Of a DNA stretch of 64,000 bases, positions 28,172 through 37,198 are shown piece by piece (position 1 is the stretch's first letter; the number at the start of each line of letters is the position of its first letter). The notes under the pieces are model-generated. The model was not told where the DNA came from. It did no database searches and saw nothing but the letters and a program-made list of their open reading frames with translations. The position numbers and the translations under genes were made by a program. Origin of the DNA: Rhodoferax mekongensis (GTDB lineage Bacteria > Pseudomonadota > Gammaproteobacteria > Burkholderiales > Burkholderiaceae_C); NCBI RefSeq assembly GCF_032191775.1, contig NZ_CP132507.1, positions 3,559,001-3,623,000 of the forward strand, written 5' to 3'.

Positions 28172-29653
28172 ATGTCACAGATCGTCCACCCGGTGGATGA
28201 AGTCCTGCCCGCAGGCAAACTTTCGGCCTTGGGCCTTCAACATGTACTGGTGATGTACGCGGGTGCCGTCGCGGTGCCCCTGATCGTGGGTCGCGCGCTC
28301 AAGCTCAGCCCCGAGCAAGTGGCCATGCTGATATCTGCCGACCTGTTTTGCTGCGGCATCGTGACTTTGATCCAATCACTGGGGGCTACGCAGTGGTTCG
28401 GTATCAAGCTGCCGGTGATGATGGGCGTTACGTTCGCATCCGTGGCTCCCATGGTCGCCATGGCCAATAGCAACCCCGGCCCCCAAGGTGCTGGTTTGAT
28501 ATTTGGAGCCATCATTGGCGCCGGGATGGTGTCCATCCTGATTGCGCCGGTGATCAGCCGCATGCTGCGCTTTTTCCCGCCGGTGGTCACGGGCACCATC
28601 ATTGCCGTGATCGGCATCAGCCTGATGCGTGTAGGCATCAACTGGATTTTCGGCAACCCTTTCGGCCCCACCGCTCCCAGCATTCCGAACCCGGAACATC
28701 TGGCGTGGCTGGATGCAGCAAAACAAGCTGCCGGTGCCGGCGCCATCCCTCCGGTACCTGCCGGCCTCAATCTGGTGGGGACGGTGCCCAACCCCCAGTA
28801 TGCGCAGCTCCCGCACATCGGCATTGCCGCCATCGTGCTGGTTTCCATTCTGTTGATTGCCAAATATGCCAAAGGGTTTGTGGCCAACATCTCCGTGTTG
28901 CTCGGCATCATCGTGGGGGGAGTGGTCGCCACTGCCGCCGGCCTGATGGACTTTGGCCGCGTGGCCAAGGCCGGCTGGTTTGATCTGGTGCTGCCCTTTG
29001 AAATTGCAACACCGGTGTTCGACCCGATCCTGATATTGACCATGACACTGGTGATGATTGTGGTGATGATCGAGTCCACCGGCATGTTCCTCGCCTTGGG
29101 GGACATGACATCCAAAAAAGTCGATCAAAAGATGTTGAAAGCCGGTCTTCGCACCGATGGTTTGGGCACCCTGATCGGTGGCATTTTCAATACCTTCCCC
29201 TACACCAGCTTCTCGCAAAACGTAGGCTTGGTGGGCGTCACTGGCGTGAAGAGCCGCTTTGTCTGTGTGGCTGGCGGGGTAATTTTGATTCTGCTGGGCC
29301 TGGTGCCCAAAATGGCGGCCCTTGTAGAGTCCTTGCCCACCTTTGTACTGGGTGGCGCAGGTCTGGTGATGTTCGGCATGGTCGCGGCCACAGGCATTCG
29401 CATCCTGGCGTCTGTGGACTATCAAAAAAACCGCAACAACTTGTTTATCGTGGCCATCTCGATCGGTTTCGGAATGATCCCCCTGATTGCGCCGAAATTC
29501 CTGCAATGGATGCCGCACAACATCCACCCCCTGATCGAGTCCGGAATCCTGCTGGCCTCGGTCAGTGCGGTACTCCTGAACGTCTACTTCAATGGCACCC
29601 GGCAGGATGACGCTGCGGCGATCCATGCGGCCAAGCAAGCCGATTCCCATTGA
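28172..29653 (+). CDS. NCS2-family nucleobase:cation symporter (urate/xanthine permease)
   Basis: Inner-membrane purine importer of 493 residues with about 12-14 hydrophobic segments. The NCS2 signature QNVGLVGVTGV is present (after TSFSQN), along with LQHVLVMYAGAVAVPLIVG and the conserved FGIKLPVMMGVTF. The QNxGxxxxT form fits urate or xanthine rather than uracil carriers in characterised NCS2 members. GGAG precedes ATG 28172. It has its own promoter region with two TGTATACA operators and ends in a terminator. Confidence 0.9.
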   Translation: MSQIVHPVDEVLPAGKLSALGLQHVLVMYAGAVAVPLIVGRALKLSPEQVAMLISADLFCCGIVTLIQSLGATQWFGIKLPVMMGVTFASVAPMVAMANSNPGPQGAGLIFGAIIGAGMVSILIAPVISRMLRFFPPVVTGTIIAVIGISLMRVGINWIFGNPFGPTAPSIPNPEHLAWLDAAKQAAGAGAIPPVPAGLNLVGTVPNPQYAQLPHIGIAAIVLVSILLIAKYAKGFVANISVLLGIIVGGVVATAAGLMDFGRVAKAGWFDLVLPFEIATPVFDPILILTMTLVMIVVMIESTGMFLALGDMTSKKVDQKMLKAGLRTDGLGTLIGGIFNTFPYTSFSQNVGLVGVTGVKSRFVCVAGGVILILLGLVPKMAALVESLPTFVLGGAGLVMFGMVAATGIRILASVDYQKNRNNLFIVAISIGFGMIPLIAPKFLQWMPHNIHPLIESGILLASVSAVLLNVYFNGTRQDDAAAIHAAKQADSH

Positions 29654-29677
29654 AGCAACCCGCTGCAAAACAAACAC

Positions 29678-29698
29678 AGGGCCCTCAAGGGCCCTTTT
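29678..29698 (+). terminator. Rho-independent terminator after the NCS2 permease
   Basis: Seven-base stem AGGGCCC/GGGCCCT with a TCAA loop followed by TTTT, 25 bases after the permease stop. It separates the permease from the ABC importer operon. The rest of the 213-base gap holds one TGTATACA site and no gene. Confidence 0.85.
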
Positions 29699-29795
29699 CC
29701 TGTCAACACCCCTGCAACGAGCATTCCGCTCGGCGTTAAAGGGTATTTACTGCCCCGCGTGCCCATGGAGCGCAAGAGAATGAAGTCAGCAACTT

Positions 29796-29803
29796 TGTAT
29801 ACA
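29796..29803. promoter_or_regulatory. GntR operator before the purine ABC importer
   Basis: TGTATACA within AACTTTGTATACACG, about 64 bases before the binding-protein start. It is the third location of the urate-regulator core motif and suggests that the importer belongs to the same regulon. Confidence 0.55.
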
Positions 29804-29866
29804 CGCCCCAAATTTGGGCATCTTTCTTGCTTGAACCGGTTCATCCAACACTTTCCAGGAGCTCCC

Positions 29867-30895
29867 ATGAAAAAACGACAGTTTCTCCACGCGATCGCAT
29901 TGACCGCCGCTACCTTGGCCGCCGGTTCGGCTATGGCCCAAAGTACACCGATCAAGTTCCAACTGGACTGGCGTTTTGAAGGACCTGCGGCCCTGTTTCT
30001 GACACCTGCTGCCAAGGGCTACTTCAAGGATGCCAAGCTAGACGTGACCATCGACGCGGGCAACGGCTCCGGCGGCACGGTCACCCGTGTGGCCTCCGGC
30101 GCTTACGACATGGGTTTTGCTGACCTGGCAGCGCTGATGGAGTTCCACGCCAACAACCCCGACGCGCCCAACAAGCCCGTGGCGGTGATGATGGTCTACA
30201 ACGACACGCCCGCCTCGGTGATGGCGCTCAAGAAGTCCGGCATCAAGACTCCGGCCGACCTGAACGGCAAGAAGCTGGGCGCACCCGTGTTTGACGCCGG
30301 CCGCCGCGCCTTCCCCATCTTTGCCAAAGCCAACAACATCAGTGGTGTGCAGTGGACCGCTATGGACCCTCCCCTGCGTGAAACCATGCTGGCCCGTGGC
30401 GACATCGACGCCATCACCGGCTTCACTTTCACCTCAGTGCTCAACTTGGAGGCGCGTGGCGTCAAGGCCGAGGACATCGTAGTCCTGCCCTACCCTGATT
30501 TCGGTGTGAAGCTCTATGGCAACGCAATCATTGCTTCGCCCAAGATGATCAAAGAGAACCCGGCTGCAATCAAAGCTTTCTTGGTTGCGTTTGCCAAGGG
30601 CATGAAAGACGTGATCGGCAACCCCGCAGCTGCTGTAGGGGATGTGAAGGCCCGCGACGGCATCATCAACGCCGAGCTGGAAACTCGCCGCCTGAAGATG
30701 GCGATCGACTCCGCCATCAACAGTGCTAACGCCCGTGCGGAAGGCTTCGGCCAGGTCAACGGCCCACGCCTGTCGCTGATGGCATCGCAAGTGTCGGACG
30801 CCTTCAACACCAAAACCCGTGTGAACCCCGATGTGGTGTGGAACGGCAGCTTCCTGCCCTCCAAGGCCGAGCTGAGCGTACTGCCCAAGAAGTAA
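29867..30895 (+). CDS. ABC importer substrate-binding protein (NMT1/THI5-like)
   Basis: Periplasmic binding protein of 342 residues with a Sec signal peptide (AGSAMAQ) and the NMT1/SsuA-like fold (IKFQLDWRFEGPAALFLTPAAKGYF, GNGSGGTVTRVASGAYDMGFAD). ATG 29867 follows CCAGGAG; the frame extends upstream to 29759 but the signal peptide fixes the start. The ATPase starts three bases after its stop. The surrounding purine genes, the shared operator and the deaminase at the end of the operon favour a purine or pyrimidine-like ligand; this is inference. Confidence 0.88.
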   Translation: MKKRQFLHAIALTAATLAAGSAMAQSTPIKFQLDWRFEGPAALFLTPAAKGYFKDAKLDVTIDAGNGSGGTVTRVASGAYDMGFADLAALMEFHANNPDAPNKPVAVMMVYNDTPASVMALKKSGIKTPADLNGKKLGAPVFDAGRRAFPIFAKANNISGVQWTAMDPPLRETMLARGDIDAITGFTFTSVLNLEARGVKAEDIVVLPYPDFGVKLYGNAIIASPKMIKENPAAIKAFLVAFAKGMKDVIGNPAAAVGDVKARDGIINAELETRRLKMAIDSAINSANARAEGFGQVNGPRLSLMASQVSDAFNTKTRVNPDVVWNGSFLPSKAELSVLPKK

Positions 30896-30897
30896 GC

Positions 30898-31749
30898 ATG
30901 AGTGCGCCCATCCATGAGTCAGCATCTCCCTGGTTTGTCGATTTCCAGGATGTCTGGCTTGCTTACAACGATGAGCTGCTGAAGCAGAACCACTTTGCGG
31001 TCGAAGCTATCGACCTGCAGGTGCGCAAGGGGGAATTCATTGCCATCGTCGGCCCGTCCGGCTGTGGCAAGTCCACCTTCATGAAGCTGACCACCGGTCT
31101 GAAGATGCCCTCCAAGGGCAAGATCCTGATTGACAACGAGCCGGTAACCGGCCCGTTGAAGATTTCCGGCATGGCATTTCAGGCGCCGTCCCTGTTGCCT
31201 TGGCGCACCACCGTGGACAACGTGCTCTTGCCGTTGGAAATCGTGGAGCCCTACCGCAGCAACTTCAAAGCCAAGCGCAAAGAATACGAAGAGCGTGCGC
31301 GCAAGCTGCTGCAAAAAGTGGGCTTGGGCGGCTATGAAGACAAGTTCCCGTGGCAGCTCTCGGGGGGCATGCAGCAGCGGGCCAGCATATGCCGCGCACT
31401 GATCCATGAACCCAAGATGCTGCTGCTCGACGAGCCCTTCGGCGCGCTGGATGCGTTCACCCGCGAGGAGCTGTGGTGCATCTTGCGCGACTTGTGGACC
31501 GAACAACAGTTCAACGTGATTCTGGTGACGCACGACTTGCGTGAATCGGTGTTCCTGGCCGACACGGTCTATGTCATGAGCAAGAGCCCAGGCCGCTTTG
31601 TGGTGAAGCGCGAGATCGACCTGCCGCGCCCGCGCGACCTGGAGATCACCTACACCAAAGAGTTCACCGACATCGTGCACGAGTTGCGCGGGCACATCGG
31701 CGCCATGCGCTCGAACGCCCCGGCAGCCTCTGGCGCGATTACCCAATAA
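30898..31749 (+). CDS. ABC importer ATP-binding protein (SsuB/TauB-like)
   Basis: A 283-residue ATPase with Walker A GPSGCGKST, signature LSGGMQQR, Walker B LLLDEPFGALD and the switch His in LVTHDLRES. ATG 30898 is used; the frame continues upstream into the previous gene. It energises the importer with the permease ten bases downstream. Confidence 0.92.
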   Translation: MSAPIHESASPWFVDFQDVWLAYNDELLKQNHFAVEAIDLQVRKGEFIAIVGPSGCGKSTFMKLTTGLKMPSKGKILIDNEPVTGPLKISGMAFQAPSLLPWRTTVDNVLLPLEIVEPYRSNFKAKRKEYEERARKLLQKVGLGGYEDKFPWQLSGGMQQRASICRALIHEPKMLLLDEPFGALDAFTREELWCILRDLWTEQQFNVILVTHDLRESVFLADTVYVMSKSPGRFVVKREIDLPRPRDLEITYTKEFTDIVHELRGHIGAMRSNAPAASGAITQ

Positions 31750-31758
31750 AGGCTGCCC

Positions 31759-32526
31759 ATGAGCAAAAAACAAATCGAGACCTGGGCACCGTGGGTGCTG
31801 CTGGTGGTCTTCATTCTGCTGTGGCAATTGCTGTGCAGCGTATTTGAAGTGTCAGAGTTCGTCTTCCCCAGCCCGGCACGTATCTGGACACAGTTCTGGG
31901 AGTTCAAGGGCATCATTGCCGGCCACGCTTGGCGCACCTTCTGGGTGACCATGGCGGGCTTCGGCATTGCCATTGTGGTGGGGGTGTTGCTGGGCTTTGT
32001 GATCGGCAGTTCGCGACTGGCCTATGCGGCGGTGTACCCGCTGATGACGGCATTCAATGCACTGCCCAAAGCTGCGTTTGTGCCCATCCTCGTGGTCTGG
32101 TTCGGCATCGGCGTGGGCCCGGCCATCCTGACAGCCTTTTTGATCAGCTTCTTCCCCATCATGGTGAACATTGCCACCGGCCTGGCCACCCTGGAGCCGG
32201 AGCTGGAAGATGTGCTGCGGGTGCTGGGCGCCAAGCGCTGGGATGTGTTGGTGAAGGTGGGCCTGCCCCGTTCCATGCCTTACTTCTACGGCTCGCTCAA
32301 AGTCGCCATCACCCTGGCGTTTGTGGGTACCACGGTGTCCGAGATGACAGCCGCCAACGAAGGCATCGGCTACCTGCTGATCAGTGCAGGCTCGGCCATG
32401 CAAATGGGCTTGGCATTTGCCGGCTTGGTGGTGGTGGGCGCCATGGCCATGGTGATGTACGAGCTGTTCAGCGCGATTGAAAAGCACACTACCGCCTGGG
32501 CGCATCGCGGCTCGCAGAACCACTGA
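31759..32526 (+). CDS. ABC importer permease (BPD_transp_1)
   Basis: A 255-residue membrane subunit with six hydrophobic segments and the ATPase-contact EAA-type loop EDVLRVLGAKRWDVLVKVGLP. It shares its last base with the deaminase start (TGATG), implying coupled translation and a common pathway. Confidence 0.92.
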   Translation: MSKKQIETWAPWVLLVVFILLWQLLCSVFEVSEFVFPSPARIWTQFWEFKGIIAGHAWRTFWVTMAGFGIAIVVGVLLGFVIGSSRLAYAAVYPLMTAFNALPKAAFVPILVVWFGIGVGPAILTAFLISFFPIMVNIATGLATLEPELEDVLRVLGAKRWDVLVKVGLPRSMPYFYGSLKVAITLAFVGTTVSEMTAANEGIGYLLISAGSAMQMGLAFAGLVVVGAMAMVMYELFSAIEKHTTAWAHRGSQNH

Positions 32527-32999
32527 TGACGCCTGAACAGATAGCCCGCCACCTGCTGCGTGCCAACGCGGTGGCGCAGCGCGCGCTGACATTAGGAAAA
32601 CACCCGTTCGGCGCCATTCTGGTGGCGCCGAATGGGGAAACCGTCTTGGCGGAGCAAGGCAATGTGGATACGGTCAACCACGCCGAATCCACCTTGGCGC
32701 GCACGGCAGCCACCAACTTCACCCCGGATTACCTGTGGGGCTGCACACTGGTCACCACCGTGGAACCTTGCGCCATGTGCGCGGGCACGCAGTACTGGGC
32801 CAATATCGGTACCTTGGTGTTCGGCATGACGGAACGCCGCCTCCTGGAGCTGACCGGCAACCACGAAGAAAACCCGACGATGGACCTGCCCAGCCGCACG
32901 GTGCTGGCGGCAGGCCAGAAGCAGGTCACCGTCATCGGGCCGGTGCCGGCAGTCGAAGAAGCCATCGCCGCCTTGCATCAACACTTCTGGCAGCGCTGA
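32526..32999 (+). CDS. Nucleoside/nucleobase deaminase (cytidine deaminase-like fold)
   Basis: A 157-residue zinc deaminase. The zinc motifs are HAE (NHAES) and PCAMC (EPCAMCAGTQYW). The family covers guanine, cytosine and tRNA-adenosine deaminases. Coupling to a purine-type ABC importer and the nearby xanthine dehydrogenase make guanine to xanthine a reasonable guess; the ending is unlike TadA, whose gene normally sits elsewhere. Confidence 0.85.
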   Translation: MTPEQIARHLLRANAVAQRALTLGKHPFGAILVAPNGETVLAEQGNVDTVNHAESTLARTAATNFTPDYLWGCTLVTTVEPCAMCAGTQYWANIGTLVFGMTERRLLELTGNHEENPTMDLPSRTVLAAGQKQVTVIGPVPAVEEAIAALHQHFWQR

Positions 33000-33029
33000 A
33001 GCGCCAGCAACGCACACAACAATTGAGCC

Positions 33030-33860
33030 ATGGTTTGGCACGCACGTTTACAACTGGATTACCGCCTCGAAGCAGAGCGTTGCGTGGCCCGCTACGAGCA
33101 CAGCGGCCCGCTGCGTATCCTGCAAAGCCTTTACCCTGAAGGCGACGACATTTGCCACAACGTACTGGTACACCCGCCTGGTGGACTGGTCGGTGGTGAC
33201 ACACTGAACTTGGACATCACGGTGGGCAGCGGCGCACACGGCCTGGTCACTACGCCGGGCGCCACCCGATTTTACCGCTCCGAAGGTCCGGTAGCCACCC
33301 AGGAAACCACTCTCACCCTCCAAGAAGGTGCTCGCCTGGAATGGCTGCCGCTGGAGGCGATTTGCTATGACGCCTGCCATGCGGTCAACCGCCTGCGTCT
33401 GCAACTCGCCCCCGGATCGCAGTGCCTGGGCTGGGATGTGACAGCGCTGGGCCTGCCCCACGCGCAACTGCCTTTTCTGAAAGGCAGTCTGGAACAACAC
33501 CTGGAGATACCCGGCGTCTGGTTGGAGCGCGGGACCTTGCGCGCAAATGACCAACGGCTGATGAATGGCCCTACCGGGCTGGACGGGAATCGCTGCCTGG
33601 CGACCCTGTTTTTTGCCAGCGGAACGCCCTGGATCCGCGCCGACAAGGAAGCCCTGCTGGACATGGCGCGCGCAACCTTGAAAGACCATGCTCTTGCAGC
33701 GACTGCAGGGGCCACCAGCCCCAACACCCGCATTCTGGTACTCCGGGTGCTTGCACCCACTGTGGAGCCTGCCATGCAATTGCTGCGCCTTGTGCGCAAG
33801 CAGTGGCGTACCCATGCATGGCAACTGGCAGGGCAGGACCCGCGCATCTGGGCCATGTAA
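33030..33860 (+). CDS. ureD: Urease accessory protein UreD
   Basis: Scaffold protein (UreD/UreH) that with UreF and UreG delivers nickel to apo-urease. The 276-residue protein shows the family segments VLVHPPGGLVGGDTL, TTPGATRFYRS and EWLPLEAICYD, and ends GQDPRIWAM. It lies directly after the purine importer/deaminase genes and about 21 kb before ureA, so the urease cluster is split. It may be cotranscribed with purine genes. Confidence 0.93.
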   Translation: MVWHARLQLDYRLEAERCVARYEHSGPLRILQSLYPEGDDICHNVLVHPPGGLVGGDTLNLDITVGSGAHGLVTTPGATRFYRSEGPVATQETTLTLQEGARLEWLPLEAICYDACHAVNRLRLQLAPGSQCLGWDVTALGLPHAQLPFLKGSLEQHLEIPGVWLERGTLRANDQRLMNGPTGLDGNRCLATLFFASGTPWIRADKEALLDMARATLKDHALAATAGATSPNTRILVLRVLAPTVEPAMQLLRLVRKQWRTHAWQLAGQDPRIWAM

Positions 33861-33872
33861 TTCCCCTGTTCA

Positions 33873-35615
33873 ATGGCCATGGGCGCCACCATAATGGTGC
33901 CAATGGCCGCTCTCGATTCGGATTTCTCGACCTGCTCTGCCCTGGTGGTAGACGGCAATCCGACTTCGCGCTCGATTCTGGTGTCGCAGCTGCGCGACTT
34001 CGGCGTTGCGAGCGTTGCCCAAGCGGCCCGCGCAGTGGATGCCCGTCGTCAACTGGAGTTCCGCACCTTCGACTTCGTGCTGTGCGAGCAACACTTTCCC
34101 ACTGATGCCATGTCCGGGCAGGATCTGCTGGACGACTTGCGCCGCAACCAGCTGCTGCCCTTCTCCACCGTGTTCATCATGATCACCGGTGAAGCCACCT
34201 ACGCCAAGGTGGCGGAAGCCGCCGAATCGGCCCTGGACGGCTACATGCTCAAACCCCACAAAGCGACCCAATTGGCCGACAGACTGGTAGCCGCACGGGT
34301 GCGAAAAGTGTCTCTGCAGGGCATCTTCACTGCCATTGAGGAAGAGAATTTCGAAGAAGCCGCGCGTCTGTGCCTGGAACGCTTTGAGGCCAGAGGCCAG
34401 TTCTGGTTGTATGCGGCACGGGTGGGCGCAGAGCTGTTGCTGCGTCTGGGTCGCTGCATTGAGGCCCAAACTTTGTACAAGGCAGTCGTCGATGCCAAAA
34501 CACTGCCTTGGGCCAAGCTGGGTGTCGCACGATCGCAGCTGGAGGCCGGCCAGATCAACCAAGCCACCAGCACCCTCGAAAAATTGATAGGCGAAGATGC
34601 GAATTACGCCGATGCCTATGACGTCATGGGCCGGGCCCAGTTTGAGTTGGGCCGTTTTGACAAGGCCCTGGAAACCTACAAAATGGCCGCCACGCTCACG
34701 CCGGCCTCCATCAGCCGGGTACAGAACCTGGCCATGATGACCTACTATTCCGGCGATCACGAGGAGGCCGAAAAGCTGCTCGACAAGACCACGCGCTTGG
34801 GGCTCGACTCCAAGATGTTTGACGCACAAACACTGGTGCTGCTGGCCTTTACCCGACTGGGTACCGCAGACCGCAAGGGCCTGCAGCGCTGCTATGACGA
34901 TTTTCTGCGGCTCATCGACAAAGACGAGGGCAACGCACGCCTAAGGCGCCTGGCTGCCATCGTGGAAGCACTCAATCTGATACAGCAGCACCAATTCGCC
35001 CGCTCCGTCGATGCGGTGCGCTTGATGGCGAAATCTGTGCGTGAGCCGGAGTTTGATTTTGAGTCCGCCAGCAACCTCGTGGCGCTGATGGCCCACCTGT
35101 CAGCCAAAGCCATCCAACTCAATGAGCTGGAGGAAACCATTGATGTCATCGGCCGACGCTTTTGCAGCAACCGCTCATTGACGGAGCTGCTTGCTGCCAG
35201 CGCCGTGTCCCACCCTCCGTATGCGGACCGGCTGAGACTAGCCCAGTCTCAAGTGCTGGAATTTGCAGAAACGGCCATGGCACTGAGCCTTGCAGGCGAC
35301 CCGACCAATGCCGTCAAAAACCTGATCCTGCATGGCCGGGACACACTCAACTCGCGACTGATCGACAACGCCTACCAGTTGCTGCAAAAGCACAGCGCCA
35401 AAGTCAAAGGAGCTTCCGATTTGCAGGACATGGTGCAGCAGCTCAAGGCGCGTTGCGGGCCTTTGGTCAACCGCGCGTCCCTGGGCGAGCAAAAGCGCCA
35501 GGCCGGTGGGCTGGCCTTGCGCACCGGCAAGCGGGTTGCTCCGGAATTCGGCAAACTGCCGGAACCGCCCCCCGCTTCATCACCACCAACGGAAGAACTG
35601 CTACCCGGCGTCTAA
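33873..35615 (+). CDS. Response regulator-like protein with TPR-type repeats
   Basis: A 580-residue cytoplasmic protein. Residues ~20-145 form a receiver-like domain (ALVVDGNPTSRSILVSQL) in which the phosphoacceptor position reads LCEQHFP, with Glu replacing Asp, while the conserved Thr and Lys survive (MITGEA, YMLKPHK). Residues ~150-460 are helical repeats of TPR type (GRCIEAQTLYKAVVD, ANYADAYDVMGRAQFELGRF). The C-terminal ~50 residues are Pro-rich. Loss of the Asp suggests a constitutively active or purely scaffolding receiver. Several close ATGs (33873, 33879, 33894, 33903) make the exact start uncertain. It converges on urtE, overlapping by four bases. Confidence 0.85.
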   Translation: MAMGATIMVPMAALDSDFSTCSALVVDGNPTSRSILVSQLRDFGVASVAQAARAVDARRQLEFRTFDFVLCEQHFPTDAMSGQDLLDDLRRNQLLPFSTVFIMITGEATYAKVAEAAESALDGYMLKPHKATQLADRLVAARVRKVSLQGIFTAIEEENFEEAARLCLERFEARGQFWLYAARVGAELLLRLGRCIEAQTLYKAVVDAKTLPWAKLGVARSQLEAGQINQATSTLEKLIGEDANYADAYDVMGRAQFELGRFDKALETYKMAATLTPASISRVQNLAMMTYYSGDHEEAEKLLDKTTRLGLDSKMFDAQTLVLLAFTRLGTADRKGLQRCYDDFLRLIDKDEGNARLRRLAAIVEALNLIQQHQFARSVDAVRLMAKSVREPEFDFESASNLVALMAHLSAKAIQLNELEETIDVIGRRFCSNRSLTELLAASAVSHPPYADRLRLAQSQVLEFAETAMALSLAGDPTNAVKNLILHGRDTLNSRLIDNAYQLLQKHSAKVKGASDLQDMVQQLKARCGPLVNRASLGEQKRQAGGLALRTGKRVAPEFGKLPEPPPASSPPTEELLPGV

Positions 35616-36304
35616 ATGGCCACCAGGCCACGTACGCCGTCGACTTCCATGTTCTGTCCCATGCCACGTGCGAGCACGGCGCCACGTTCCATCACGATGT
35701 AGTCATCTGCCAACTCCTGGGCAAAGTCGTAGTACTGCTCCACCAGCAGAATGGCCATATCGCCACGGTCTGCCAGCATGCGGATCACACGACCAATGTC
35801 CTTGATGATGCTGGGCTGGATGCCTTCGGTAGGCTCATCGAGGATCAGTACCTTGGGGCCCGCCGCCAACGCACGCGCAATCGCCAGCTGCTGCTGTTGC
35901 CCGCCAGACAAGTCGCCGCCCCGGCGGTGCAACATTTGTTGGAGCACAGGAAACAACTCAAATAGCTCCGCCGGAATCGGGGTGCCGGCGGATTTGTATG
36001 CCAAGCCCATGCGGAGGTTTTCTTCCACAGTGAGGCGCCCGAAAATCTCGCGTCCCTGGGGCACAAAGCCGATACCCAAACGGGCACGCTCGTAAGGCGT
36101 GAGCTTGTGGATTTCTTTGCCCCCCATGGAAATCGTGCCGGACTTGATGGGCACCAGGCCCATCAGGGATTTCAGCAATGTGGTCTTGCCTACGCCGTTA
36201 CGCCCCAGGATGACCTTGACCTTGCCGACCTCGGCCTCCAGACTCACGTCCCGCAGGATGTGGGAGCCACCGTAGTACTGGTTGATGTTTTTTACTTCAA
36301 GCAT
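35612..36304 (-). CDS. urtE: Urea ABC transporter ATP-binding protein UrtE
   Basis: A 230-residue LivF-type ATPase: Walker A GRNGVGKTTLL, signature LSGGQQQQLAIARAL, Walker B VLILDEPTEGIQPS, His replaced by the LLVEQYYDFA switch region typical of UrtE. Last gene of the minus-strand urtABCDE cluster, 12 bases after urtD. Confidence 0.95.
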   Translation of the reverse strand: MLEVKNINQYYGGSHILRDVSLEAEVGKVKVILGRNGVGKTTLLKSLMGLVPIKSGTISMGGKEIHKLTPYERARLGIGFVPQGREIFGRLTVEENLRMGLAYKSAGTPIPAELFELFPVLQQMLHRRGGDLSGGQQQQLAIARALAAGPKVLILDEPTEGIQPSIIKDIGRVIRMLADRGDMAILLVEQYYDFAQELADDYIVMERGAVLARGMGQNMEVDGVRGLVAI

Positions 36305-36316
36305 GGCGAATCAACC

Positions 36317-37198
36317 TCAACGGCCTAAATAGACTTCAATCACACGCTCATCGGCCTGCACCTGATCCAGCGTGCCCTGGGCCAATACCGAGCCGTCACA
36401 CAACACGGTGACGATGTCACTGATGGTGCGGATAAAGCTCATGTCGTGCTCCACCACCATCAGGGAGTGTTTGCCTTTGAGGCTCAAAAACAATTCGGCT
36501 GTGCGCTCGGTTTCCTCATCCGTCATCCCGGCGACCGGCTCATCCAGCAGCAGGAGCTTGGGGTCCTGCATGAGCAACATGCCGATCTCCAGCCATTGCT
36601 TTTGGCCGTGACTCAGGTTGCCGGCGAGACGCCCCACGCTGTCCGCCAAGTGAATGGTGTGCAGGATGTCCGCCAGACGATCCCGCTGCGCGGAGTCCAG
36701 CTTGAAGAACATGGAAGCTTTGACGCCCTTGTCCGTCTTCAAGGCCAGTTCCAGGTTCTCAAACACCGAGAGTTGCTCAAACACCGTCGGCTTTTGGAAT
36801 TTGCGCCCAATGCCCAACTGCGCGATCTCAGACTCTTTGTAGCGCAGCAGATCGATGGTGCTGCCGAAGTACACGGTGCCACTGTCCGGCCGGGTCTTGC
36901 CGGTGATGATGTCCATCATCGTGGTCTTGCCGGCGCCGTTGGGCCCGATGATGCAGCGCAGCTCGCCGGGTGCGATATCCAGCGACAGGTTGTTGATGGC
37001 CTTGAAGCCATCGAAACTCACGTTCACATCTTCCAGGTAAAGAATGCGCCCATGGGTCACATCCACTTCGCCCTGGTTGGCCAGTCGGCCAAAACCGGCC
37101 GTGCGACCGCCAGACTCGGTTTGGGTGGTTTGCGCGGCCAATGCGGCCAAGCGCGCTTCGACGCGACGTGCGCCTTGTTCCAACAGATCGGGAGTCAT
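36317..37198 (-). CDS. urtD: Urea ABC transporter ATP-binding protein UrtD
   Basis: A 293-residue LivG-type ATPase: Walker A GPNGAGKTTMMD, NLSHGQKQWLEIGMLL signature, Walker B LLLDEPVAGMTDEE. An N-terminal extension of about 45 residues precedes the nucleotide domain. Start overlaps the urtC stop (ATGA). Confidence 0.95.
   Translation of the reverse strand: MTPDLLEQGARRVEARLAALAAQTTQTESGGRTAGFGRLANQGEVDVTHGRILYLEDVNVSFDGFKAINNLSLDIAPGELRCIIGPNGAGKTTMMDIITGKTRPDSGTVYFGSTIDLLRYKESEIAQLGIGRKFQKPTVFEQLSVFENLELALKTDKGVKASMFFKLDSAQRDRLADILHTIHLADSVGRLAGNLSHGQKQWLEIGMLLMQDPKLLLLDEPVAGMTDEETERTAELFLSLKGKHSLMVVEHDMSFIRTISDIVTVLCDGSVLAQGTLDQVQADERVIEVYLGR

Noticed and set aside
29700-29866. Possible xanthine-sensing (NMT1-type) riboswitch in the leader of the NMT1-like binding-protein gene
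   Set aside because: The gene context fits such an RNA, but I could not draw convincing paired stems or recall its conserved core well enough to match it. A covariance-model search with the Rfam NMT1 family would decide.
35940-35990. Possible further copy of the dispersed repeat inside urtE
   Set aside because: Only a short AGCT/TTTGA resemblance; the encoded AELFELFPVL is normal for the family.
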